Shown piece by piece: positions 25,037 to 36,891 of a stretch of 64,000 bases of DNA. Source of the stretch: Bolinopsis microptera (lineage: Eukaryota; Ctenophora; Tentaculata; Lobata; Bolinopsidae); the NCBI RefSeq assembly GCF_026151205.1, contig NC_087072.1, positions 1,045,375 through 1,109,374 of the forward strand, written 5' to 3'. A program made the position numbers and the translations under genes. The notes under the pieces were generated by a model that did no database searches, was not told where the DNA came from, and saw only the letters and a program-made list of their open reading frames with translations. The first letter of the stretch is position 1, and every line of letters begins with the position of its first letter.

Positions 25037-25566
25037 GTAATCCACCCACTTCTTTTTCTTGAAATAGTTGTTTTCTTGAGGGAGTAGTCGACGAAGGCAT
25101 GTCATATAAGGAAGTCGGTCTAATTTCTTGTCACGGTTAGTCTTAGCATATGCTTCAGTTAGAGATTGAGTGAGAGTAGAGGTGCCATCTAGAGAACGTG
25201 TTTAAAAGTAAGTTACGTTATTGTCGAGTGTCTCAGTCTGTTTAGACCGGGTAAAATTCAATTAAAAACCAGGAGCGGAGATATTTCAAAAAACCCAAAA
25301 TGCAAAACGGACAATATCCTCCTGGGGAGGACACAAAGAATCAACGAAAGAAGTATTTTGTACAAATGAATCAGACAATTAAATTAGACAGTGTAAAGCT
25401 AATCTGGCAAGTATAAAGTACTAGTAGTCTCCTAAAAAATGGTGGTCACACCGCGCGACCGTGAAAATTTTAATTGCTAATTGTCATGCGCCATGCTGAT
25501 GCATGACTAAAACTTCATAAGTGACGGAAAGACAGTGTCAGTAAAAGGATTGACCTGGCCTCGAGC
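25037..25566. other. unit 2 tail
   Basis: Copy of 21765-22298 including the 38-codon ORF (25300-25416). A 3-bp difference near 25138 is the main change. Confidence 0.6.
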
Positions 25567-26327
25567 TGCCCTTTCAGGCATTTGTAAAACAGGACCATCC
25601 TTATCTTGCTTTTACATTTTATTTGGAAATTTCAAGCGTAAGTTTTTATTTTTTAAAAAAATATAACGGTTTGACAAATTTTTTGCTTATATAATTTCGT
25701 TATAGCGATAAATTTTCATACTATACGTTGTATGACCATTGACCCGCCGCGCACGCATGCGCAGCTCCCCCTGTATCGTACTCGTAGAAACTCTACTATT
25801 ATTATATAGTGAAGCGACAGGGGGGTCACCCCCAGGAAACCTTACTGGTAGGGGCCTAACTTCGCGTTCGAAAATAAAAGAGATAGAAACGTCTGGTTTT
25901 CAACAAAATGTCCGCTTTGTGAAAATAACGTTTCCTTCCCAGGAGGAAAATTCAAGACAACTGACAACGTAGATTTCAAAATCAAATTATCGCGAAAAGT
26001 CTTATTTTGGGCCTTATAAAAGTGCGCAGCTTTAACTCTGCAGATTCTTGTTCTCTAATTGGCTGAATCGTATCACGTGGTGCAATTGCATTCTTGGAAT
26101 GTTTGCAGCGTGCAAATGCAATGAACCTACGAGCGCGCGCGGAGTTCAACAGTAAAGCTGTGAAGACGCAATTACCTGTAGTAATATCGCCAGCCAGTAA
26201 GGTCTGCTGGGTAAACAGTAAATACTGGGGTCCCCAGGTGGTATGAAATATGATAAAATACGCGGCCATCGGATCGGGAAATTGAGCAGCCATCCACAAA
26301 AGAAAAGCGGCCGCATTTCTTGTTATA
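25567..26327. other. intergenic, no gene seen
   Basis: Unique sequence. A minus-strand frame at 25982-26350 (122 codons) has no homology signal that I recognise and lacks gene-like composition. The right end enters the block shared with 7270-7935. Confidence 0.4.
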
Positions 26328-26875
26328 TTGGCCATATGCAGCTTCGACACCTAGGTCATTTCTTCACTTTGAAGGTATTTATGTCCAGCGACCAATAACT
26401 AAAAAGTGTGTTCACTATGGATGGCACAAGATACGAATTTTGAATTTTGAAATGGCTTTACAATTTAAAAGATATAAACTCGTCGAACTATGCTTGAAAA
26501 AATCAACAACATAAAACATATCTGGATCATTATTCGATATCTGGGTCACATTCAGATATCGGGGACACATTATACAATAATGCTATTTAGAATGATCACA
26601 TACATGAATCTATCTGGGTCACAAATGAGATTTATGATTGCAAATAAATTACTAAATATAAAAAGGGTCTCAAACTGAGACCCTGATCACTAAGTGATGT
26701 TAAATGTATAAAATATTATTGAAGGTGATACTAACTTAAAATATACACAAATATTATTCAACAACAATAAAAGTTAATTTTTCCCAAATAAAGCTTAATA
26801 AAACAGCTTCAAGGTTTTTTTCGTCAACACTGGAACTTTAAAATCCTGGTTCAACTAAATCTAAGATCCTCTTCT

Positions 26876-29800
26876 TCAAGACGAATGTAAATTATCCTCC
26901 AAACTAACTAAGGAAAGGTCCCTCTTAACGTCCCTCTCCTCCCTAGCGACCCCCCTATTAGCGACATGAGTCAGATAAGTAGTCCACAGCACGCCCACCA
27001 TATTACTCACCAGCACTCTGTGACTAAGAGGTATGAAGGTAAGGAGGACGAAGTGAGTTGGTATCCAGATCTTGTAGTTTGTTAGGATTATGAAGGGAGC
27101 CTCCTGTCTGGAGGAAGGAATGTGGTATTGAGACGGTTACTAATGGTTACTAATGGTTACCAGATCTTGTAGTTTGTTAGGATTATGAAGGGAGCCTCCT
27201 GTCTGGAGGAAGGAACGTGGTATTGAGAAGGTTACTAATGGTTACTAATGGTTACTAATGGTTACTAGTGGTTACTAATGGTTACCAGATCTTGTAGTTT
27301 GTTAGGATTATGAAGGGAGCCTCCTGTCTGGAGGAAGGAACGTGGTATTGAGACGGTTACTAATGGTTACTAATGGTTACCAGATCTTGTAGTTTGTTAG
27401 GATTATGAAGGGAGCCTCCTGTCTGGAGGAAGGAATGTGGTATTGAGAAGGTTACTAATGGTTACTAATGGTTACTAATGGTTACTAGTGGTTACTAATG
27501 GTTACCAGATCTTGTAGTTTGTAAGGATTATGAAGGGAGCCTCCTGTCTGGAGGAAGGAATGTGGTATTGAGAAGGTTACTAATGGTTACTAATGGTTAC
27601 TAGTGGTTACTAATGGTATCCAGATCTTGTAGTTTGTTAGGATTATGAAGGGAGCCTCCTGTCTGGAGGAAGGAACGTGGTATTGAGAAGGTTACTAATG
27701 GTTACTAATGGTTACTAATGGTTACTAGTGGTTACTAATGGTTACCAGATCTTGTAGTTTGTTAGGATTATGAAGGGAGCCTCCTGTCTGGAGGAAGGAA
27801 TGTGGTATTGAGAAGGTTACTAATGGTTACTAATGGTTACTAGTGGTTACTAATGGTATCCAGATCTTGTAGTTTGTTAGGATTATGAAGGGAGCCTCCT
27901 GTCTGGAGGAAGGAATGTGGTATTGAGAAGGTTACTAATGGTTACTAGTGGTTACTAATGGTTACCAAATCTTGTAGTTTGTTAGGATTATGAAGGGAGC
28001 CTCCTGTCTGGAGGAAGGAATGTGGTATTGAGAAGGTTACTAATGGTTACTAATGGTTAATAATGGTTACTAGTGGTTACTAATGGTTACCAGATCTTGT
28101 AGTTTGTTAGGATTATGAAGGGAGCCTCCTGTCTGGAGGAAGGAATGTGGTATTGAGAAGGTTACTAATGGTTACTAATGGTTACTAGTGGTTACTAATG
28201 GTATCCAGATCTTGTAGTTTGTTAGGATTATGAAGGGAGCCTCCTGTCTGGAGGAAGGAATGTGGTATTGAGAAGGTTACTAATGGTTACTAGTGGTTAC
28301 TAATGGTTACCAAATCTTGTAGTTTGTTAGGATTATGAAGGGAGCCTCCTGTCTGGAGGAAGGAATGTGGTATTGAGAAGGTTACTAATGGTTACTAATG
28401 GTTAATAATGGTTACTAGTGGTTACTAATGGTTACCAGATCTTGTAGTTTGTTAGGATTATGAAGGGAGCCTCCTGTCTGGAGGAAGGAACGTGGTATTG
28501 AGAAGGTTACTAATGGTTACTAATGGTTACTAATGGTTACTAGTGGTTACTAATGGTATCCAGATCTTGTAGTTTGTTAGGATTATGAAGGGAGCCTCCT
28601 GTCTGGAGGAAGGAATGTGGTATTGAGAAGGTTACTAATGGTTACTAATGGTTACTAATGGTTACTCATGGTTACTAGTGGTTACTAATGGTTACCAGAT
28701 CTTGTAGTTTGTTAGGATTATTAAGGGAGCCTCCTGTCTGGAGGAAGGAATGTGGTAATGAGAAGGTTACTAATGGTTACTAATGGTTACTAATGGTTAC
28801 TAGTGGTTACTAATGGTTACCAGATCTTGTAGTTTGTTAGGATTATGAAGGGAGCCTCCTGTCTGGAGGAAGGAATGTGGTAATGAGAAGGTTACTAATG
28901 GTTACTAATGGTTACTAATGGTTACTAGTGGTTACTAATGGTTACCAGATCTTGTAGTTTGTTAGGATTATGAAGGGAGCCTCCTGTCTGGAGGAAGGAA
29001 CGTGGTATTGAGACGGTTTTATTTGACAGAAAAGTGGAATTTGTACGAATGTTTGTTGTTTGAGGACCGGTTTGTTAGCAAACCTTACAAATCGATGGGA
29101 AATTAACTTTTTCTTACTTGATGTAATGAATGATGTAGTCTGAAGATTTAGCCTGGAGGATGTTGTTGAATGTAACAAATAGAGTAGCAGTAAAGGGACT
29201 GAAGCAGCTGATGAGACCAATTTTCTTTATCGAGTTCAGAGGGGTCTGAGATTTACCGAATACCTGAAATAATAATAATACCTGTATTACAAGTATTTTA
29301 GACAAACTCTGATGTTGTCAATTAACAATTTGTATACTGATTTGTACATCAAAGTCAGTCTCTAAATATTTAAAACTCTGATTCTTAACACGCACAATGA
29401 TATTACTTCTAAATAACCCAATACCTTATCAGCGAGATTGTACACCAGAGTAATAACAGGAGCTATGTAACAAGAGCCTAGGAATGTAGATCTACAGGTG
29501 CGTTCAACTTCATGCCTCCCTCCCTTCTTCTCTATAGCCTGACAGGATACGTGGTGTTTGAACCTTCAGCAGGAAGTTTAATCTCGCAGGTTCTATCACA
29601 GAATAAGGACAGTTTAAATAAGGACAGTTTAAATAAGGACGTAATGAGAGAAGAGTTAGAATATTAGTTAAGATAAAAAAGTTGTACCTGCTGATAGTTG
29701 TATATATATATATGTACAATATGTACTATACCTGCTGATAAAAATTTTATATTATGTACAATATGTACTATACCTGCTGAGCCAGTACATCTCCACAAAA

Positions 29801-29884
29801 GAAAACACAGCCGCTAGTAACCATGTTTGTAGCTAGCTGATGTCTCTGTAACATGTGAGAGTAACACCGCATAAGAGCCCCCAT
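26876..29884 (-). CDS. Mpv17/PMP22-family membrane protein, gene 1 of the array
   Basis: Four exons join to a 200-aa protein: 29884-29774, 29538-29425, 29263-29118 and 27107-26876, all GT-AG. The family pattern is clear: N-terminal MGALMRCYSHMLQRHQLATN, a GD...QQ motif (FFCGDVLAQQ), an R...FLGS.Y.AP segment, and a C-terminal helix with [29 protein letters not shown]. Mpv17-family proteins have four membrane helices and sit in the mitochondrial inner or peroxisomal membrane, where they act as channels or in metabolite homeostasis. The tail (after THVAN) is charged and longer than in paralogues. Intron 3 (~2 kb) is a minisatellite carrying 17 copies of its own 3' splice site and exon-4 start. 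The 3' end is copied at 7270-7935. Confidence 0.82.
27108..29016. repeat. intronic minisatellite made of the intron-3 acceptor plus exon-4 start
   Basis: Units of ~95-135 bp contain, on the plus strand, CCAGATCTTGTAGTTTGT.AGG, ATTATGAAGGGAGCCTCC and TGTCTGGAGGAAGGA, then a variable number of GGTTACTAATG / GGTTACTAGTG subunits. Counting the genuine exon there are 17 GTCTGGAGGAAGGA sites. On the coding strand each is TCCTTCCTCCAG followed by ~43 exon bases encoding QEAPFIILTNYKIW. In all but the genuine copy the reading continues to TAA just after the Trp codon. Confidence 0.93.
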
Positions 29885-30793
29885 ACTTTCAAGTAAAGTC
29901 CCCCCTGAGTCTGCTCCGTTGTTGGATTTAAATCTTTGTTCTTATCCAGTTGCTCAGTGTCAAAGACTAAACTTCGAGATAGTGATGGAACAGCTTGAAC
30001 GAGTGAAATATCAGAGGTTATGTTTAGCCATCTTGCTTGTCACCCGCTGTTCTCCCTTTTAGTGTCACCCATGACCCATAATAGCTGCAATGAGAATCAG
30101 TTCGGTTTCATTAAGAATATTTGGGCTTCATTGAAATCTGGGAATCTAAAATCTTTTACATGTTTCTCCAATAATAATCTAATTACATTTTCCAAATTGA
30201 CAGTATTCAATTTCCATGCATGGCAGAAACTTGAGCCTGACCACTGAGCGATTTGGTACTTTATCAACAGATACCTGATGGATATTCAAATATATCAGCT
30301 GACAACAATTATCACCTGATGGTTTAAAAGCACCCGTGAAATGATACAATCAGATATAAAACCATATAATAACTATTTACAAATAACACAATCCTTTTTA
30401 ATAATTCAGTTAATAATTCTGTTAAAGTCGGGTGAAATAAATTGTAGATATTGTGTAAGTATCCATACCTAAAGGGCGCATAAAATCTATAAACAAAATC
30501 GCCATATTTTAATCGAATATCGGGGAATGTTAGAAATAGAAATGGTAAAAGTCGCCACTGACTGAATGAGTTATGAACTAATAAACTAAATAAATTCTTA
30601 GACTAAGCTTAACTCATAATTAGTGTCCACTCTAAAATGAATATCAATTCACAGTTCAGCTTCACATGCAATTGCTTAAAAGATTAAATATATAGATAAC
30701 AGATAATATGTACATCTTTAAAATTACTTTTCGATAAATTCCCTTGTCACGATCAATAATCTCTCTCCTCCTAGGTCCGGGCAGGTCCTCTGC
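29885..30793. other. intergenic
   Basis: Between Mpv17-like genes 1 and 2; AT-rich. The frame at 30020-30247 is not convincing as a gene. Nothing else seen. Confidence 0.45.
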
Positions 30794-31747
30794 CTAGGTC
30801 CGGGCATTTGAGACATTAGTCAAATAACAAGTCCACAGGACACTCACAAAGTTACTGAAGAACACTCTGTGCCTGAGCGGGATAACAGTGAAGAGGAAGA
30901 AGTGAGTTGGGAACCAGATCATGTACCCAGTCAGCACTATTCTCGGAACATCCTCCGCTATCTGGGTCATGGTGTAGTCCAGGGGTTTGGAGCGCAGCAT
31001 GTTGTTGCACAATATGAAGCCGGAGTTTGTTAGCGGACTAAAAACAGCGAGCAGTCCTATCTTCTTTATAGTGTTGAGAGGGGTTTGTGTTCGTCCAAAA
31101 ACCTGAATAAACGGTCGCCATGATCATTGATAAGGTATGTTGAAGGTAAAAACAATTATATATCATGATATTAAAAAGCTTGTTATGTGACATTTATATC
31201 ATTGCAATCTTTCAAGAAATCTATCATGTATCATTTTAATGATTAAACACCCAACATGTGAACATATAAGCTAAACTTGAAACAGTTCCAAATAAAATCG
31301 TTAACCAGTACTACTGTACAGTCGTAGTACAGTAGAACTGTAAAATACTACTGTAGTTACCTGATCGACTAAGTTGTAGAGAAATACGACTATGGGAGTA
31401 GAGTACAGGGAACCGACAGCTACTGATCTACCAGTACGCTCTAGATCGTGGTCTTTTCCTTTCTCCTCGACCAGCTGAAACGTTATTTTACTGTTCAAGT
31501 TACTATGGTTACCAGCCTGTTACTATGGTTATCAAGTACGCAGTGATTTGGTATCGAGGAATCGATCCACATATGGAGAATTAAACAAAAGAAACATGAA
31601 CACAAAAAAGGATTCCAAAAGATAAAATTCCATTACCTGTTGAGAAAGAATGTCCCCAAGACAGAATACACTTCCTGTAGTCACCATGTTCATCGCAAGA
31701 GGGTGTCTCTTTAGGTTGTGGGAATACCATCGCATAAAAACACTCAT
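30794..31747 (-). CDS. Mpv17/PMP22-family membrane protein, gene 2 (lacks intron 3)
   Basis: Three exons: 31747-31637 (MSVFMRWYSHNLKRHPLAMN...GDILSQQ), 31474-31361 (LVEEKGKDHDLERTGRS...YNLVDQ) and 31102-30794, total 534 nt, 177 aa. The last exon fuses what are exons 3 and 4 in the paralogues; the join reads LDYTMTQIAEDVPRIVL without interruption. Family features: FGRTQTPLNTIKKIG after the intron, and GYMIWFPTHFFLFTVIPLRHRV with VLWTCYLT near the end. Exon lengths of 111 and 114 match the other copies exactly. Likely an organelle membrane protein as in gene 1. Confidence 0.82.
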
Positions 31748-31755
31748 CTTCCCAC

Positions 31756-32008
31756 CGCTCACTATTAGTAGTCTGCTCACTATTAGTAGTCTGCTCACTA
31801 ATAGTAGTCCGCTCACTAATAGTATAGTAGTCCGCTCACTAGTCCGCTCACTAGTCAGCTCACTAGTAGTATAGTAGTCCGCTCACTAGTAGTATAGTAG
31901 TCCGCTCACTATTAGTAGTCCGCTCACTAGTCCGCTCACTATTAATATAGTAGTCCGCTCACTAATAGTAGTCCGCTCACTAATAGTTTAGTAGTCCGCT
32001 CACTAAAA
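31756..32008. repeat. minisatellite in the 5' flank of Mpv17-like gene 2
   Basis: Irregular units built from GTCCGCTCACTA, GTCTGCTCACTA, TTAGTA and TATAGTA begin only ~10 bp upstream of the ATG. The array must therefore lie in the 5' UTR or core promoter of gene 2. Confidence 0.88.
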
Positions 32009-32518
32009 AACACCCTTGCTGGAATGATTACACTTCACCGTCTTTTACACTTTTGTAGATCACAAAATCATATGGTTCAGGGAGGATTAACGACTTTTAC
32101 TCGTAAAACTGATCGTTAAAATCACCTTCTTACTTCTCGGTAGTTTTCTTGATAAAATTATTCTTACATCATCTTATTTACCTAGTTTCAAAGTTACACG
32201 TTAGTATACTTATTTTGCTTTCGATATCCTAAAGCCAAGAACCGGGAATGTAGCCCAGATAAATTTCTCAATTGCTACAAATTTATGTTACATTAAATTC
32301 AACAATGCTTTCTGAAGCTTAAGCTACATATTTTGTCACATATTTTGCAAAATAAACTGAAATGCTCTTACAAAAAGTACAAATCTAAATCAAACTGGGC
32401 ATCTATTTCTAAAAACCGTTACTGTTCGTACATGTCATCATATAAATCATAATATTCCAAACAAAATAAAATCTAACATAAAATAATAAATTGTTAGCTA
32501 CATTGGATGAATATTTAT
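32009..32518. other. intergenic
   Basis: AT-rich spacer between Mpv17-like genes 2 and 3; no gene or repeat seen. Confidence 0.5.
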
Positions 32519-33663
32519 TCACTCAGAAGACTCCTCCTCCTCCTCCTTCACGTGACTACTAGTATTAGAAGCGTGAGTAAGATAGCAGGTCCAGAGGACC
32601 CTGACCATGTTACCAAGCAGTACTCTGTGTTTGAGGGGAGCAACAGTTAACAGGATGAACTGTGTGGGGACGGAGAGGCAGTAACCAGCCAGGATCATCC
32701 TCGGTACATCTGTTCTGAAAATGGGGAAATTAATAAAACATTTCATAAATATATCTTAGGGTTGGGTTCATTTCATGGATTCATTCGACATTTGCCACTC
32801 TAACATCAATACAAAGTTCGACTTACCGACTTAGGGCGGATTCAACTTCCGAACAAAAAATACAAAGTTCGTCTACAGTAATAAAATTAAATCGACGAAG
32901 TAATACAATGTCGAACTTCGACATTGGGACTTCGACATTGTCGAAGTCCCAATAAAAGCCTCCTTCATAAATCTTACTTTATTTGATGAATGGTGTAGTC
33001 GAGTGATTTAAACTGGAGCGCATTATTTATTATAACGTAAGTAATTATATTGAAGGGAGTCAGCATGCCGATCATCCCCATCTTCTTAAGGGCGCTGAGT
33101 GGAGATTGGGATGATCCAAATACCTGAGGATGGAAGATTTAGGGAGTGTTAGCTACAGGAACAACTACAAGTTTGAAAGTGGGGAGGGCGCACAAGCGAA
33201 GATTCTCGATGACCTCAACGTTTTTCAGGATAAACACTGGGCTAACTCAGTCACTCTTACGAGGAAATTATGTTTTAATTAAATAATTATATAAATTTAC
33301 ATTAATTAACTATATAAATCTACCTTGTCCACAGAATTGTAGATGAATGTAGCGGCCGGAGCTGTGTAGAAGGAGCCGATAAGAACAGATCTCACAGTAC
33401 GGTCCACCTCGTGCAGCTCTCCTTTCTTCTCAACTACCTGGAATAGAATATTAATGGTACAAATATTAGGGGATCATAGCAAGGGGTTCGTGTAGGTGTT
33501 GAAATTTAAAATTCGGTATAAAGATTAAAATGGAACCAATTTGCACTCCTACCTGTTGAGAGAGGATGTCTCCGAGGAAGAATACAGCTCCTGTTGTGAC
33601 CATGTTCACTGCAACCTGGTGCTTTTTTAAGTGGCGGGAATACCACCGGAGAAAAGCACTCAT
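32519..33663 (-). CDS. Mpv17/PMP22-family membrane protein, gene 3
   Basis: Exons 33663-33553 ([16 protein letters not shown]...GDILSQQ), 33437-33324, 33123-32978 and 32714-32519 give 567 nt, 188 aa. All junctions are GT-AG and phases agree (111, 114 and 146 nt for exons 1-3). The conserved positions VFGSSQSPLSALKKMG, LDYTIHQIK and [12 protein letters not shown] are present. The C-terminus is a run of Glu and Ser (KEEEEESSE), shared with gene 5. In the family Trp-Pro motif the sequence reads GYCLSVPTQF, without the usual Trp. Intron 3 holds a palindromic cluster at 32915-32952. Confidence 0.82.
32915..32952. repeat. nested palindromes in intron 3 of gene 3
   Basis: GGGACTTCGACA..TGTCGAAGTCCC (32928-32952) is a perfect inverted repeat around one central base, and it overlaps a second near-palindrome, CAATGTCGAA/CTTCGACATTG. 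It could extrude a cruciform or form an RNA hairpin. Confidence 0.7.
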
Positions 33664-34571
33664 TCTGTCAGTCTAATCTCCCGATGTCTCAAACAATGCG
33701 GTCAATGTTTTATTTAAAAAGTTTTTATTAGAAATGTCTAGGCAGCTTGTCGTCACAAATTCATGAATATATGGGTTTCCGCTCTGCGAGTCTGCGATAC
33801 AATATCAGACTTTATTGTTTGTCGTCACATTTTTGTTTCCTAGTAAGAAGATGTGTTTTAAGTCAACTAGCGCAGAATATAACATGTAAATTGTATTTTA
33901 TACATCATACAGTTACAGTGATTACATATATGAAATTAATTGGAATAAAAACAATCGAAATTAAAAACTGTATATATACCCCATATAGCAACACTAAAAA
34001 ACTGAACTGCAGAATTCTGACTGGATTTTTACCAACCCTCGAATAAGAATTAATATTGTTAATATTTTCATCCCACACCTATGAATAACAACAATATTGA
34101 AGCGCTAGATATATTCTTAACACACAATAATAATAAGAAATGCATAAAAGCCTTGAAATTGTAAAGCTGTTTTAGTGAGTTAATAAAAACATAAAAAACT
34201 AAAAATAACAACGGTACGCGTATAACAAACATGTGAAAGAACTACCAAAAGTAACAAGTTTAAAAGGTACCTTTTGTAAAAAAAGGTTAAAAGCATGTTT
34301 GGTATGTTTTCCACATTTGTTTAGGAATCAACTGCTATGTTATACGTTTTTACATTAACTAAAATACAAATTGAAATCACTCCAAGCAGACACATCAATC
34401 ACAACTATTCGGAACTAAAATTTGATATAAATGAGTATTTAATCTGGTCTCTGGATATAAAATTATAAATGTAACATAAAATAATCCAAGTGTAAGTTAC
34501 AACTTCTTCTCCTTCTCCTCCTCCTCCGCCCCATGTTACCCAGGTTACCAAGGTTACCAAGGTTACCAACG
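33664..34571. other. intergenic, duplicated with the gene
   Basis: From 33664 to about 34545 the spacer is ~85-90% alike to 35720-36590, so genes 3 and 4 duplicated together with their 5' flanks. A short GGTTACCAAGG array (34543-34570) lies just before the stop of gene 4. Confidence 0.7.
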
Positions 34572-35719
34572 TTACCCAGGCTTCTTCTCCTTCTCTTCCT
34601 CCTCCCCCTTCACTGTCCCATGGGTGCCAGTATTAGAAGCGTGAGTAAGATAACAGGTCCAGAGGATCCCAACAAAGTTACTGAGAACCATTCTGTATCT
34701 TAGAGGGACCACAGTCATCAGAATAAAGTTAGTAGGTATCCAGATCTTGTACTGAACTAGGACTATCGTCAGTAAATCGTCTCTGGGAGGTTACAGATAT
34801 AATGTTATCCATCAAATTAGAACAGATGATTTAAAGTAATTAATATAGTTACTAAGTCACATGATGGGTATTGGGTATCCATTACTTTCAGGGGTGCTTA
34901 GGTAAACCATGAGAATCGAATAGGTGCTTCTGGTTCAGGTGGGCAGCAGGTTATTACCAAGGTTACCCAGGTTACCAAGGTTACCAAGGTTACCAAGGTT
35001 ACCAAGGTTACCAAGGTGGGGAGCAGTTTCTATCTTGCGTTATGGACGTGTAAAGTTCCCACTAAATACTGTATTCTCAGAAATTCATACTAAAATTCTC
35101 ACTTCAACTGATTGATGGTGTAGTCAAGGGGTTTGTTTTGGAGGACATTATTGCAGATGACGTATCCAGCACTGGTGATCGGACTCAGTAGACTTAAAAA
35201 ACCAGTTTTCTTCAGAGAATTTAGCGGCGTTTGTGACGGACCACATACCTGAGATAACAATAATTAACCTACTTAATAATTTTGTAATTAACAATAATAT
35301 TAACAAACATATTTACGTCCTTCTAAACACAGACAGAGTATTACTCCGCCGTACCTTGTCAACAAAGTTGTAGAGAAATGTGATGACGGGGGCGATGTAG
35401 AACGAGCCAACTGTAACAGATCTGACAGTTCGTTCCAGTTCATGATCCTTTCCCTTCTTTTCTATTACCTATATTGGAAAGTCGTATATATTGGAGGAAA
35501 TACCATTCCCAAGCAAATTCTGTATTTAAGGAGCGCGAACATTTTGTAGAGGATTAAAAATGAAATGAAGCTGATCACCAGGAGGCAGGAACTCGTTAGT
35601 TTTTGTACCTGTTGAGAGAGGATGTCGCCGAGAAAGAACCCGGTTCCTGTTGTAACCATGTTCATTGCAAACTGGTGTTTTTTCAAGTGGCGGGAATACC
35701 ACCGGAGAAAAGCACTCAT
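34572..35719 (-). CDS. Mpv17/PMP22-family membrane protein, gene 4
   Basis: Exons 35719-35609, 35468-35355, 35248-35103 and 34782-34572 give 582 nt, 193 aa, with canonical splice sites. Exon 1 is nearly identical to gene 3; exons 2-3 are nearly identical to gene 5. Family landmarks: [69 protein letters not shown] and [12 protein letters not shown]. The tail is Glu/Lys-rich and ends at a TAA at 34572-34574 that is created by the adjacent GGTTACC array. Confidence 0.82.
34957..35018. repeat. GGTTACCAA minisatellite in intron 3 of gene 4
   Basis: About seven copies of a 9-bp unit (GGTTACCAA). Same unit and intron position as the larger array in gene 5. Confidence 0.9.
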
Positions 35720-36550
35720 TCTGTCAGTCTAATCTCCCGATGTCTCAAACAATGCGGTCAATGTTTTATTTAAAAAGTTTTTATTAGAAATGTCTAGGCA
35801 GCTTGTCGTCACAAATTCATGAATATATGGGTTTCCGCTCTGCGAGTCTGCGATACAATATCAGACTTTATTGTTTGTCGTCACATTTTTGTTTCCTAGT
35901 AAGAAGATGTGTTTTAAGTCAACTAGCTTAGAATATTACATGTTAATTGTATATTATACATTATACAGTTACACATATGAAATTAATTGGAATGAAAACA
36001 ATCAAAATTAAAATCTGTATTTATACCCCATATAGCAACATTAAAAACTGAACAATAGAATTCTGTCTGGATGTTTGCCAATCCTCGAGTAAGAATTAAT
36101 ATTGTTAATTACTTCATCCTACACCTATGAATAACAACAATATTGAAGCGCTAGATATATTTTAAACAAACCATAACAAGAATTTCAAATTAAACCCACC
36201 CCCCCCCCCCCCCCCCCCAGATAACCGGTTGTGCTACTCGCAGTCCTTGAACTGTGAAAACTGATAAAAACTACCGAATAAAAACCGTGCGATAAACGTG
36301 TGAACAAGAATGAACTACTAAAAGTATCTGTTTTTAAGATACATAAGTCATCTTTGGTATGTTGTCCACAGTTGTTTCATAATCAACTGCTATTTTATAC
36401 GTTTTTACATTAACTAAAATACAAATTGAAATCACTCAAGCATACATTTATCAATCACAACTATTCGGAACTAAAATTTGATAGAAATGAGTATTCAATC
36501 TGGATATAAAATCATAATTTAACATAAAATAATCCAAGTGTAAGTTACAA
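35720..36550. other. intergenic, duplicate of 33664-34545
   Basis: Paralogous to the gene 3/gene 4 spacer. It contains a run of 20 C at 36199-36218 that is absent from the counterpart. Confidence 0.7.
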
Positions 36551-36891
36551 CACCCACGCTTATTCACTCAGAAGACTCCTCCTTCTCCACCTCCTGTGTC
36601 ACGTGACTACTAGTGTTAGAAGCGTGAGTAAGATAGCAGGTCCAGAGGACTCCAACAAAGTTACCAAGGTTACCAAGGTTACCAAGGTTACCAAGGTTAC
36701 CAAGGTTACCAAGGTTACCAAGGTTACCAAGGTTATTCACTCAGAAGACTCCTCCTTCTCCTCCTCCTCCTCCTCCTGTGTCACGTGACTACTAGTGTTA
36801 GAAGCGTGAGTAAGATAGCAGGTCCAGAGGACTCCAACAAAGTTACCAAGGTTACCAAGGTTACCAAGGTTACCAAGGTTACCCAGGTTAT
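36551..36891 (-). repeat. duplicated 3' ends of the terminal exon of gene 5
   Basis: Two extra copies (about 36562-36665 and 36733-36845) of the last coding segment, stop codon included (plus strand TTCACTCAGAAGACTCC ... CACGTGACTA ... GCAGGTCCAGAGGACTCC), each end in a GGTTACCAA array. The genuine exon follows at 36892. The copies cannot be translated as part of the gene, since the genuine stop precedes them, but they would lie in its 3' UTR. Confidence 0.85.

Noticed and set aside
25982-26350. 122-codon minus-strand ORF
   Set aside because: No family signature and atypical composition; its right end overlaps the duplicated Mpv17 flank.
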